Of a stretch of 14,656 bases of DNA, positions 1 through 6,956 are shown piece by piece (the first letter of the stretch is position 1; every line of letters begins with the position of its first letter). Position numbers and translations under genes: made by a program. Below the pieces are notes generated by a model. That model did not search any database, had not been told where the DNA came from, and saw only the letters and a list, made by a program, of their open reading frames with translations. Origin of the DNA: Candidatus Bathyarchaeota archaeon (GTDB lineage Archaea > Thermoproteota > Bathyarchaeia > TCS64); NCBI GenBank assembly GCA_013329615.1, contig DUKA01000237.1, positions 1 to 14,656 on the forward strand. The letters are read 5' to 3'.

Positions 1-327
1 AAGGTGAAGATTCCTTACGTGGACTTCACTGCGAGGCGGGAGCTCGATGGGGCAAGGGACTACATGGTGATGTACCTCGAGCCGTCTAAGAAGATGAACG
101 CCGACGATGTGACGAAGAGGCTTCACGAGGGGCTTCTGGCCTTCGACAAGGATTGGAGAGACCTCACCAATTTCCTCGGGTATGTGCCGCTCAAGGTAGT
201 CCTACTTCCGAGGGGGTCGTTCCTAAAGTACATGCACAAGAGGGGTGGTCTGCCGAAGGTGGACCGCATAGAACTGAGGGAGAAGCTGCTCGACAGTCTC
301 GTGGAATCCGATGGGACGACTAGATGA
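1..327 (+). CDS. GH3-like protein, C-terminal part (5' end outside window)
   Basis: The reading frame is open from the first base and ends at TGA 325-327, so this is the 3' part of a longer gene; the GTG at base 4 is not needed as a start. The roughly 108 residues resemble the C-terminal domain of the GH3 family, known in plants as acyl-adenylating enzymes that conjugate amino acids to auxin or jasmonate. The features I rely on are a VDFTARREL strand, a YMVMYLEP strand, a helix ending in KDWRDLTNFLGY, then PLKVVLLPRGSF followed by a YMHKRGG turn; plant GH3 proteins have the same DFT ... PL+V ... G(S/T)F order. The nucleotide-binding N-terminal domain lies outside the window, so neither adenylation activity nor substrate can be judged. 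Its last 8 bases overlap the convergent KaiC-type gene. Family assignment is by motif memory only. Confidence 0.6.
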   Translation, partial: KVKIPYVDFTARRELDGARDYMVMYLEPSKKMNADDVTKRLHEGLLAFDKDWRDLTNFLGYVPLKVVLLPRGSFLKYMHKRGGLPKVDRIELREKLLDSLVESDGTTR

Positions 328-1036
328 GTATAGGCTCCCTGTTCATCACCTGGAAGCCGCGCGGTGTGATGGTGTATCTTCGAGGCTGTTCATCGTACCC
401 CGTGCCCCGCATCTTGTCGATCCTTATCGTCTTGATCAGGTTGTAGTCCTTCAGATCCTTCGTGAGCAGGATCACGCCGTCTGCGAGGAATTGCTCCATG
501 TAGAAGTCTCCCTCCTGCGGCGCCGCCTCGGAGGTGACTATGGCGCTGCACCCAAGTTTTCGCAGAGACTCGAAGAGCTCCCCGATGACGTGGCGTTTGC
601 GCCCCGATCTCGGCTCGTGGATGACGAGGCTCGGGAACGGGTCTATGAACACCCACTTCGCGCCCTGAGCCTTGGCAACGTCAACGATATTCTTGATCGT
701 GAAGAACTCGGTGTCTCCGGAGTCCCTGTCTCTCGAGTTTACTACGTTTGTGCCGGGGATCATGAACAGGTCGAGGGTCTTTAATTGTCCCTTCTTCTCC
801 CACGCCTCGAAGTTCCACCCGAAGTTGAGCATGTTCTTCTTTATGTTTTGGAGTGGCTCTTCGAGTGTCGCGAAGACGCAGGGCTCACCGCGGCCGAGGG
901 CCTGCATCATGCATTGGACCGTGAAGATAGTCTTGCCTGTGCCTGGCCCTCCGCATACGAGTACGACCTTGCCCTCATGTATGCCACCACCAAGCATCTC
1001 GTCGAAGCCGCTTATGCCGGTAGATTGGAGATTCAT
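320..1036 (-). CDS. KaiC-domain (RecA-like) ATPase
   Basis: A 238-residue single-domain ATPase of the archaeal KaiC/RadA-like family. It opens with the typical TGISGFDEMLGGGI segment, has Walker A GGPGTGKT at residues 29-36, the paired glutamates of TLEE at 59-60 that KaiC proteins use in catalysis, and Walker B WVFID at about 128-132. The C-terminal part (RIDKMRGTGY) is also typical. Cyanobacterial KaiC has two such domains; single-domain archaeal copies are common and mostly of unknown role, often linked to signalling or motility. No partner gene for either is in view. The ATG at 1036 is preceded by a G-rich stretch about 10 bases upstream, and a TATA box at 1083-1090 predicts a short leader. 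It has its own promoter, so it is separate from the rps6e unit upstream. The family is sure, the function unknown. Confidence 0.85.
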   Translation of the reverse strand: MNLQSTGISGFDEMLGGGIHEGKVVLVCGGPGTGKTIFTVQCMMQALGRGEPCVFATLEEPLQNIKKNMLNFGWNFEAWEKKGQLKTLDLFMIPGTNVVNSRDRDSGDTEFFTIKNIVDVAKAQGAKWVFIDPFPSLVIHEPRSGRKRHVIGELFESLRKLGCSAIVTSEAAPQEGDFYMEQFLADGVILLTKDLKDYNLIKTIRIDKMRGTGYDEQPRRYTITPRGFQVMNREPILI

Positions 1037-1082
1037 CAGTGCATGCCCCCTTACAATCGCTGGTGAGATATGGGGGTGAGGC

Positions 1083-1090
1083 TTTATAAA
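1083..1090 (-). promoter_or_regulatory. TATA box of the KaiC-type gene
   Basis: TTTATAAA on the minus strand, about 50 bases before the ATG at 1036. The usual 25-base spacing puts transcription start near 1061 and gives a leader of about 25 bases containing a G-rich ribosome-binding stretch. Confidence 0.55.
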
Positions 1091-1124
1091 CTTGAGAAAT
1101 GGGTCGAACTAGAGTTATTATATG

Positions 1125-1164
1125 TTTAAAACTAGGATAAAAATAAAGGACGAATTTAGTCCTT
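1125..1164 (-). terminator. Hairpin plus T-rich tract ending the hsp20-cdc48-infB-rps6e unit
   Basis: On the minus strand AAGGAC (1164-1159) pairs with GTCCTT (1151-1146) across a 7-base loop that contains the rps6e stop codon TAA (1158-1156). A T-rich run follows (about 1145-1125). The form is that of an intrinsic terminator; archaeal termination depends mainly on the T tract, so the stem may be secondary or serve mRNA 3'-end stability. Confidence 0.5.
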
Positions 1165-1572
1165 CTTCTCGTCCGCGGGCTTCTCGGCGGCTGCCTCTTC
1201 GGTCTTGTTCTCCGCCTTCTTCTTGCCCTTGGGCTGCCCCACGACGGCCATGTTGATGAACTTGGACTCGGGACCTATCGTGTTTCCGCGTATGACCTTG
1301 CGCCTCCTCTCGCCCTCTGCCTTAGGGTGGAAGCCGACGCCTCCGCTGAAGATGATATGGCTCTTGGCTGAGCCGTGGATGTCGGGGCGCATGGGTACGC
1401 CGTCTTTGTCAGTCCCGCCCGTGATCTTTAGCTTGTATCCGGCCATGTTGGCAACGGCGCCGTCGACTACCTCACCGATCTTCTTGCCGAAGAGGGGGGT
1501 CATCCTGGCGTCCTCGAGCTCGACTTTCTGGCTCTTCCCGGTCGAGGGGTCGGAGACGATTAGCAGTGGCAT
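1156..1572 (-). CDS. rps6e: 30S ribosomal protein S6e
   Basis: A 138-residue protein matching archaeal/eukaryotic S6e, a small-subunit ribosomal protein. Recognisable parts are the N-terminal LIVSDPSTGKSQ strand, GKKIGEVVDG, the KITGGTDKDGVPMRPD motif (about residues 50-66), and GERRRKVIRGNTIG (about 86-100). After about residue 112 comes a low-complexity tail of K, E and A that is probably disordered; in eukaryotes the C-terminal extension is longer and phosphorylated, and nothing like that is visible here. The ATG at 1572 lies 13 bases after the infB stop, and a GGAG ribosome-binding site overlaps that stop codon, so translation of the two genes is probably coupled. The stop codon sits in the loop of the terminator hairpin. 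Confidence 0.93.
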   Translation of the reverse strand: MPLLIVSDPSTGKSQKVELEDARMTPLFGKKIGEVVDGAVANMAGYKLKITGGTDKDGVPMRPDIHGSAKSHIIFSGGVGFHPKAEGERRRKVIRGNTIGPESKFINMAVVGQPKGKKKAENKTEEAAAEKPADEKKD

Positions 1573-1585
1573 TATTCTTTTTCTC

Positions 1586-3364
1586 CTATATGGCCCAGAG
1601 TAGGTCCTTCTTTCTCTTTATCTCGATGAGTTCCTGGAGGGCCTTGTTGGCATTCTCCGTCAGGCGCGTGGCGAATTTGTTCCGCAACGCCCTGGCGTCT
1701 TTCTCCGGAACGTCCACGTAAAGGACATCTCGCTCTTTTATATGTCTACCGACGATCGGCGCGGGCATCGAGACTGCGACTTCCTTGCCCTCCTCTGCCT
1801 TGCTCACGGCTGTGCCTTGGTCCTGAATCTGGGTGAGGCGGCCAAGTCCCTCGTTTTCCCTGTTCACCATGAGGGAGTTGGGTATGAGGACACCAGCCTC
1901 GACGCGTACGCCGAAGATGGCGGGCTTGGCACGGCGGAAGATGAAGCCGTCCATTATCTGTATCTTCACAGGGTGTATGAGGGTCTCGAACTCTTTCCGA
2001 GCCTTTGCCTCGCGTTCGCCTTCCATCCACTGGACATATTCCTCTATCAGGTTGTAGATGATATCGTTTCGGAAGATTTTCACGCGTTGCTCCTCGGCCT
2101 CGGTCTCGGCGTCGGGGAGGATCTTGACGTTGAAGGCGAGGACCGCACCATAGAGGGGTTCCTCGAAGCGGACGGATGAGGCCTCCATTATGTCTCGGCG
2201 ACTGATGTCGCCGATATCGGCGAGGCGAATGGGAATGTCTCGGGCGCGGAGACTCTCCACGAGCGCCTCGAGGCTACCGAGGGTATCGGTCTTGACTATG
2301 ATTCCGGTCTTGTCGGTCTGGACCTTGACGCTCTCCATCTCCCTCCTGATATCGGCGAAAGCTTGCTCCTGCGTCATGCCTTCACCGACGACTATGAGAG
2401 GTGAACCGGGGAGTGCGTCCTCGATGTCGGGCGCAGCGATCTTGATGCCCGCCGCGGCGGGGACCTCCATGATTGTGGTAAATTTTTTCTTGGGGTCCCT
2501 GATCTCGTCGAGGGGCTGCGGCATGAGAAGGGCGCGGATCTTAGTCGCGAGTGGACCGTTCTTTCCGCCGATGACGATTGTATCCTCCGCCTTGAGGACG
2601 CCATCGTAGATGATGGCGTTCAACGTGTGGCCGAGGCCGACCTCCTCGCGTACCTCTAGGACTGTGCCTTGTGCTCTCCCCTCGGTGACGGCGAGTTTGT
2701 CCTGCATGTATTGCTGGGTGAGGCCGATTAGGACGGCGAGGAGCTCGCCGACGCCTTCGCCGGTCTTGGCACTGACCGGTACGATGGCGACATTTCGGGT
2801 GAAGTCGCGGACCCTGTCGAAGCGCTCAGAGTTTATGCCCTCCCTGCTGAGGACACCCATCATGCTGTAGAGCCTGTTGTCGAGGTCCTCCTGTACGAGC
2901 TGTTGCTGCTCCGCGTAGGTCTGGAGGAAGGCGATACCTTCCTTTGGGCGCCACCCCTCTATGCGGTCTATCTTGTTGGCGGCGATTATGAAGGGGGTCT
3001 TCCTGCTTCTTAATATGCGGAGACTCTCGTAGGTCTGGTTCTCGAAGCCGTGCATGACGTCGACGACCAGTATGGCGATGTCGGCGACGCTTCCGCCGCG
3101 GCGGCGGAGGTTTGCGAAGGCCTCGTGGCCGGGGGTGTCGACGACTAGGAGGCCGGGTATCTGTATGTTGACGTTGAAGCCCTTGACGAGTTTCTTTGTG
3201 ATGGCGACGAGGGTCTCCAGTGGGAAGTAACTGGCGCCTATCTGCTGTGTCATGCCCCCCGCCTCGCGCATCTGGACGGCTGTGCCCCTGATCTTGTCGA
3301 GTAGACTTGTCTTCCCGGTATCGACGTGACCGAGCATGCAGACGATGGGTTGGCGTATGGGCAT
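1586..3364 (-). CDS. infB: Translation initiation factor aIF5B (IF-2 type GTPase)
   Basis: A 592-residue GTPase that joins ribosomal subunits and positions initiator tRNA, the archaeal form of eIF5B/IF2. The G domain is complete: G1 GHVDTGKT close to the N terminus, the switch I threonine in GGMTQQIGAS, G3 DTPGHE, G4 NKID and G5 SAKTGEG. It is followed by the beta-barrel domain II (VLEVREEVGLGHTLNAIIYDG), the domain III region (TDTLGSLEALVESL) and a C-terminal barrel ending in a long helix (LQELIEIKRKKDLLWAI). There is no intein. I chose the ATG at 3364, giving the usual MPIRQPIV start with GGGTG six bases upstream; the frame also opens at ATG 3415 with 17 extra unconserved residues. It lies 72 bases after cdc48 and 13 before rps6e. 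Confidence 0.93.
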   Translation of the reverse strand: MPIRQPIVCMLGHVDTGKTSLLDKIRGTAVQMREAGGMTQQIGASYFPLETLVAITKKLVKGFNVNIQIPGLLVVDTPGHEAFANLRRRGGSVADIAILVVDVMHGFENQTYESLRILRSRKTPFIIAANKIDRIEGWRPKEGIAFLQTYAEQQQLVQEDLDNRLYSMMGVLSREGINSERFDRVRDFTRNVAIVPVSAKTGEGVGELLAVLIGLTQQYMQDKLAVTEGRAQGTVLEVREEVGLGHTLNAIIYDGVLKAEDTIVIGGKNGPLATKIRALLMPQPLDEIRDPKKKFTTIMEVPAAAGIKIAAPDIEDALPGSPLIVVGEGMTQEQAFADIRREMESVKVQTDKTGIIVKTDTLGSLEALVESLRARDIPIRLADIGDISRRDIMEASSVRFEEPLYGAVLAFNVKILPDAETEAEEQRVKIFRNDIIYNLIEEYVQWMEGEREAKARKEFETLIHPVKIQIMDGFIFRRAKPAIFGVRVEAGVLIPNSLMVNRENEGLGRLTQIQDQGTAVSKAEEGKEVAVSMPAPIVGRHIKERDVLYVDVPEKDARALRNKFATRLTENANKALQELIEIKRKKDLLWAI

Positions 3365-3436
3365 AACAGGCACCCGTTTACAATCGCCGGTAGCTCCGCC
3401 TATTAACCTATCCATGTGGGTGAAAAAAGGGAGCTT

Positions 3437-5620
3437 CTAGGTGACCTTGAGGGGTGACGGGGGCGGCGCCTTGCCGAACATCACCGACTGCAGGCTCGTC
3501 GGCTTGACCTTATCGAAGGCCGCCTCGAAGTGGCTGTTCAGGACCTTGAGCTCGTCCTTGTGCTTCTTCGCCTCGGCCTCGTCTGGGTGTGCGGCGAGGT
3601 GTTCGTTTATCGCCATTATGCTGGCGGCGCTGCACAGTGCCGCTATCTCTGCGCCCGTGTAGGTCTCGGTCTGCTCGGCGAGATGATCGACGCTCACATC
3701 GTCACCGAGGGGCATGCCCTTCATATGGATGCGCAGTATGGCCTTCCTCGCCTCCATGTCGGGGGCAGGTATGTAGAGCATCCTGTCGAACCTGCCGGGG
3801 CGGAGGAGGGCTGGGTCGACCATGTCGGCGCGGTTGGTCGCGCCCAACACGGTGACATCCTTTAGCTCCTGTAGACCGTCGAGCTCGGTGAGTATCTGGC
3901 TCACCATTCTCTCGGTTACGCCTGAGTCGCCTAGGCTACTGCCCCTTCCGGGGGCCATGGCGTCGACCTCGTCGAAGAAGATTATGCAGGGGGCCGCAGT
4001 GCGCGCCTTCCTGAATATCTCCCTGACTCCCTTCTCGGACTCTCCGACCCACTTGCTGAGGAGCTCGGGGCCCTTTATGCTGATGAAGTTGACGCCGCTC
4101 TCCGTGGCGACAGCTTTGGCGATGAGTGTCTTGCCCGTGCCGGGTGGCCCGTAGAGGAGTATGCCCTTCGGCGGCTTCGCCGCGGCGTGCTCGAAGAGCT
4201 CCCTGAACCTGAGAGGCCACTCGACCGCCTCCTTGAGCTCCTGCTTCGCCTCCATGAGGCCGCCGACGTCGTCCCAGTGGACGTTAGGGCTCTCCACGAG
4301 CACCTCACGAAGGCTGCTTGGGTGGACCTCCTTTAGGGCGTCCTCGAAGTCGCGCATGGTTACGGTTATCTTGTTTAGTAGCTCGGCGGGGATGCTGGCT
4401 TGGCTCAGGTCGATCTCGGGGAGCACGCGGCGGAGGCTGCTCATAGCCGCCTCCTTGCTCACTGCCTCGAGGTCTGCTCCGACGAAGCCATGTGTCTTGT
4501 CGGCGATGCCGTCGAGCTTTACATCCTTGGCGAGGGGCATGCCGCGTGTGTGTATCTGTAGCACCTGCAGGCGCCCGTTGCGGTCGGGGAGTCCTATCTC
4601 TATCTCCCTGTCGAACCTGCCGGGGCGGCGCAGGGCGGGGTCTAGTGCGTTTGGGCGGTTCGTGGCGCCTATGACGACGACCTTACCGCGCCCTTCCAAG
4701 CCATCCATGATCGTGAGTAGCTGCGAGACGACGCGTTTCTCCACCTCTCCGCTGACCTCCTCACGCTTCGGAGCGATGCTGTCTATCTCGTCGATGAAGA
4801 TGATGCTCGGCGCGTTCTCCTGCGCCTCCTTGAAGACCTCGCGCAACCTCTCCTCGGACTCGCCGTAAAACTTGCTCATGATCTCGGGTCCGCCGATGCT
4901 GTAGAAGTTGGCCTGTGTCTCGTTTGCGACCGCCTTGGCGAGGAGGGTCTTGCCTGTTCCGGGTGGGCCGTGGAGGAGCACGCCTTTGGGGGCTTCTACG
5001 CCGAGGCGTTCGAATATCTCCGGGTGTTTCAGTGGCAACTCTATCATCTCCCTGACCTTGGCTATCTCTCTGTTCAGGCCGCCGATGTCCTCGTAGCTGA
5101 TCTTGGGGATGCTCCCCTGCGTCTTTGGGGCCTTCTCGGTGAACTCGATCTCGGTGGCCTCGGTGATTATGACGGCGTCTGCGGGGGGCTGCACCGATGT
5201 GACCATGAGGTCGACGCGGCGCCCCATGATGTTAAGGGGGATGACACTCCCCTTCGCGACAACGCGCCCCTCGAGGAGCCGCGTGAGGTATCCCTCGCCG
5301 CCTTCGATGCGGAGTGGTTCCGTCGGGTAGAGTGTGAGCTTCTCGGCGGGTTTCGCCTCGACCCTGCGTACTGTGACGCGGTCGTCGAGGCCGACCCCCG
5401 CGTCGTTACGCAATATACCGTCTATCCTGATTAGCTTCTTGCCGTAGTCGGCCATCTGGCCCGGCCAGATGAGAGCATATGCCTTCTTCTTGCCGGTGAT
5501 CTCTATCGCCTCGCCGGCGCGCCAGTCGAGCCTGTTTATCAGCTCGGGGTCGACGACGGCGATTCCTCGGCCCGCCACGTTCTGTGGTGCCTCGGTTACT
5601 CTTAGCGTGATGTTCTCCAT
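3437..5620 (-). CDS. cdc48: Cdc48/VAT-type AAA+ ATPase (unfoldase)
   Basis: A 727-residue double-ring AAA+ ATPase, the archaeal relative of Thermoplasma VAT and eukaryotic p97, which unfolds proteins with ATP and can feed the 20S proteasome. The N domain spans residues 1 to about 170. D1 has Walker A GPPGTGKT (218-225), Walker B IIFIDE (273-278), sensor GATN (318-321) and the RRPGRFDR arginine-finger segment. D2 has GPPGTGKT (491-498), IIFFDE (546-551), GATN (593-596) and LRPGRFDR. Pore loops are KFYG in D1 and KWVG in D2; both carry aromatic residues, as in VAT, whereas p97 D1 has a non-aromatic loop, which suggests direct threading of substrates. The C terminus is proline-rich (PPPSPLKVT) and lacks an obvious HbYX proteasome-docking motif. 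It starts 35 bases after hsp20 and is probably in the same transcript. Confidence 0.95.
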   Translation of the reverse strand: MENITLRVTEAPQNVAGRGIAVVDPELINRLDWRAGEAIEITGKKKAYALIWPGQMADYGKKLIRIDGILRNDAGVGLDDRVTVRRVEAKPAEKLTLYPTEPLRIEGGEGYLTRLLEGRVVAKGSVIPLNIMGRRVDLMVTSVQPPADAVIITEATEIEFTEKAPKTQGSIPKISYEDIGGLNREIAKVREMIELPLKHPEIFERLGVEAPKGVLLHGPPGTGKTLLAKAVANETQANFYSIGGPEIMSKFYGESEERLREVFKEAQENAPSIIFIDEIDSIAPKREEVSGEVEKRVVSQLLTIMDGLEGRGKVVVIGATNRPNALDPALRRPGRFDREIEIGLPDRNGRLQVLQIHTRGMPLAKDVKLDGIADKTHGFVGADLEAVSKEAAMSSLRRVLPEIDLSQASIPAELLNKITVTMRDFEDALKEVHPSSLREVLVESPNVHWDDVGGLMEAKQELKEAVEWPLRFRELFEHAAAKPPKGILLYGPPGTGKTLIAKAVATESGVNFISIKGPELLSKWVGESEKGVREIFRKARTAAPCIIFFDEVDAMAPGRGSSLGDSGVTERMVSQILTELDGLQELKDVTVLGATNRADMVDPALLRPGRFDRMLYIPAPDMEARKAILRIHMKGMPLGDDVSVDHLAEQTETYTGAEIAALCSAASIMAINEHLAAHPDEAEAKKHKDELKVLNSHFEAAFDKVKPTSLQSVMFGKAPPPSPLKVT

Positions 5621-5655
5621 AACCTGATCGTCCCTGTTTTTTCTGGAAAACGGCT

Positions 5656-6168
5656 CTACTTTATCCTGACGTTGACGCCCTTCGGCGGCTCGGGCCCCTT
5701 CGCCTTGAAGATTACCTGGAGTATGCCGTTCGTGTAGCTGGCGTCCGCCGTGTTTGGGTCTACCTTGACGCTGAGAGGTACCTCGGCGTTGTAGGGTTTG
5801 CCCGAGTTGTTGGCGGTGATGGTCACGTGTTCCTCTGTGGCGTTTACCTTGATGCGGGCCTTGTCGGCTCCGGGCATCTCGACGACGACCTTGACGTTGC
5901 CCTCCTTCTCGTCCACGGAGACGTCGACGAGGGGCTCGCGGACGCCGAGCTGCAGCTTGCCGCCCTGTGGCTTTACGTTGCCGAACTCCTTAACGTGCGG
6001 CTTGCCGTCTGGGCCGATGTTGACTTGGTAACCGTAGTACCATGTGTGTGCGTCGGGGTTGTTCTGCATCTCCTCCAACATCTTGCCCATGTTGGCGTCG
6101 AATCCCCAGAACTCACTGAACATGTCGTCCCAGATGCCCTGGAAGGGGCTTCTCCTTCTCCACGTCAT
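5656..6168 (-). CDS. hsp20: Small heat shock protein (Hsp20, alpha-crystallin family)
   Basis: About 170 residues. An N-terminal arm rich in W, R and M (MTWRRRSPF, WDDMFSEFWGF) precedes the alpha-crystallin domain, roughly REPLVDVSV to LQVIFKAK, with the typical DVSVDEKEGNVKVVVEMPGADK strand pair and SYTNGILQVIF near its end. The tail GVNVRIK supplies a V-x-V version of the IXI motif by which small heat shock proteins assemble into oligomers. It acts as an ATP-independent holdase. The TATA box at 6201-6208 predicts transcription start at about 6177, so the message is nearly leaderless: either the ATG at 6168 (chosen, a common Hsp20 N terminus) or the in-frame GTG at 6177, which adds three residues. 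It is first in the block with cdc48, which suggests handover of held clients to the unfoldase. Confidence 0.9.
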   Translation of the reverse strand: MTWRRRSPFQGIWDDMFSEFWGFDANMGKMLEEMQNNPDAHTWYYGYQVNIGPDGKPHVKEFGNVKPQGGKLQLGVREPLVDVSVDEKEGNVKVVVEMPGADKARIKVNATEEHVTITANNSGKPYNAEVPLSVKVDPNTADASYTNGILQVIFKAKGPEPPKGVNVRIK

Positions 6169-6200
6169 ATCTTTCACTGTTCAGGGCTGTGTATGGCTTG

Positions 6201-6208
6201 TTTATAAA
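6201..6208 (-). promoter_or_regulatory. TATA box of hsp20 (and probably the downstream block)
   Basis: TTTATAAA on the minus strand; its centre is about 27 bases before the GTG at 6177 and 36 before the ATG at 6168, the spacing of a leaderless or nearly leaderless archaeal transcript. Confidence 0.65.
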
Positions 6209-6212
6209 TATT

Positions 6213-6238
6213 ATGTCATATTGTCATAGGTTTGACAT
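6213..6238. promoter_or_regulatory. Candidate operator: TGTCA repeats between two divergent TATA boxes
   Basis: TGTCA occurs at 6214-6218 and 6222-6226 and its inverse TGACA at 6233-6237, so the outer copies form an inverted repeat (ATGTCA 6213-6218 with TGACAT 6233-6238). The block starts 4 bases from the hsp20 TATA box and ends 10 bases before the TATA-like sequence of the plus-strand gene, a position from which a bound regulator could affect both promoters. It does not obviously match the Pyrococcus Phr heat-shock site as I remember it. Confidence 0.4.
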
Positions 6239-6248
6239 GTGGCAATGT

Positions 6249-6256
6249 TTTTAAAA
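6249..6256 (+). promoter_or_regulatory. TATA box of the HTH/ACT-like gene
   Basis: TTTTAAAA, centred about 50 bases before the ATG at 6303, predicting transcription start near 6278 and a leader of about 25 bases that contains a GGAGTGAGG ribosome-binding site. Confidence 0.5.
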
Positions 6257-6302
6257 CCCTGTCAGAAGTGTTAAATCCGCCACGTGGGCTGGAGTGAGGC
6301 AT

Positions 6303-6956
6303 ATGTCTGGGCGCACGAGCGTTCAGGACGCCGTCCGAATCATAGTCACCCGAAATCCCTACCTCTACAGGGGGCTCAGGATGAGAGTCGTGAACTACAG
6401 CGCCCTCGCTCGCTACATACAGGGTGAGGTGCAGAGCACGTTCGGCGACGAGGTCGATCCAAATACCATAGTGACCGCTATCATGCGCCTGAGCAACCAG
6501 CTTGAGGAACCGCTTGAGCCGAGGAGCCCGCTGGCGGGCAGTCGACTGAACCTCGTGACCGGGATATCCGAGGTCCTGATTAAAGCCCCACCCGTTAGGC
6601 ACACTGAGATAATCGAGAGGGTGATGAGACTCGGCGTCTTCGACAGTTATATGCTCAGCCTCCACCAGACCCAGTCGGGCATACACCTGTTCACCAACTC
6701 CCTCGACGCCGACAGGGTAGGCGAGGAGTTGAAGGAGGAGAAGGTCGAGGTCAGGGTGGGTTTCGCCGAGCTACACCTCAGGCTACCAGCCGCTATGGAT
6801 GGGGTAGAAGGGGCGTTAACCATGATCGTCGACGTCCTGTCCCAGAACGGAGTGCACGCCATCGACGCGAACGAAGCGGACGGCGAGATCAGCTTTATAC
6901 TCAGGGAGGACGACGCAGGGCGCGCCTTCGACGCTCTCAGAGTGTTTTCGAGGTAA
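6303..6956 (+). CDS. Putative regulator with HTH-like N terminus and ACT-like C terminus
   Basis: 217 residues, soluble, with no membrane segment. The first roughly 70 residues look like an archaeal helix-turn-helix unit (VRIIVTRNPYLYRGL, then NYSALARYIQ and VDPNTIVTAIMRL). The rest contains a pattern I read as one or two ACT-like beta-alpha-beta units; the last one (about residues 148-216) has ELHLRLP, then GALTMIVDVLSQNGVHAIDA, then GEISFILREDDAGRAFDAL. ACT domains bind small ligands, often amino acids. The ATG at 6303 has GGAGTGAGG about 8 bases upstream, which decides it over the in-frame GTG at 6294 that lies inside that site. It is divergent from hsp20, so it could control hsp20 or itself. 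I cannot name the family; DNA binding and ligand are inferred. Confidence 0.7.
   Translation: MSGRTSVQDAVRIIVTRNPYLYRGLRMRVVNYSALARYIQGEVQSTFGDEVDPNTIVTAIMRLSNQLEEPLEPRSPLAGSRLNLVTGISEVLIKAPPVRHTEIIERVMRLGVFDSYMLSLHQTQSGIHLFTNSLDADRVGEELKEEKVEVRVGFAELHLRLPAAMDGVEGALTMIVDVLSQNGVHAIDANEADGEISFILREDDAGRAFDALRVFSR

Noticed and set aside
3365..3415. N-terminal extension of aIF5B starting at ATG 3415
   Set aside because: The 17 extra residues are not part of the family's start, whereas the ATG at 3364 has a good ribosome-binding site and gives the usual MPIRQPIV beginning.
4161..4868. Long open frame (235 codons) opposite cdc48
   Set aside because: It lies wholly within the coding region of a strongly conserved AAA+ protein and its product is a serine-, leucine- and arginine-rich shadow typical of GC-biased codon use on the other strand.
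1586..5620. Inteins in infB or cdc48, which are frequent intein hosts in archaea
   Set aside because: Both proteins have normal length, and their P-loops and Walker B motifs are uninterrupted.
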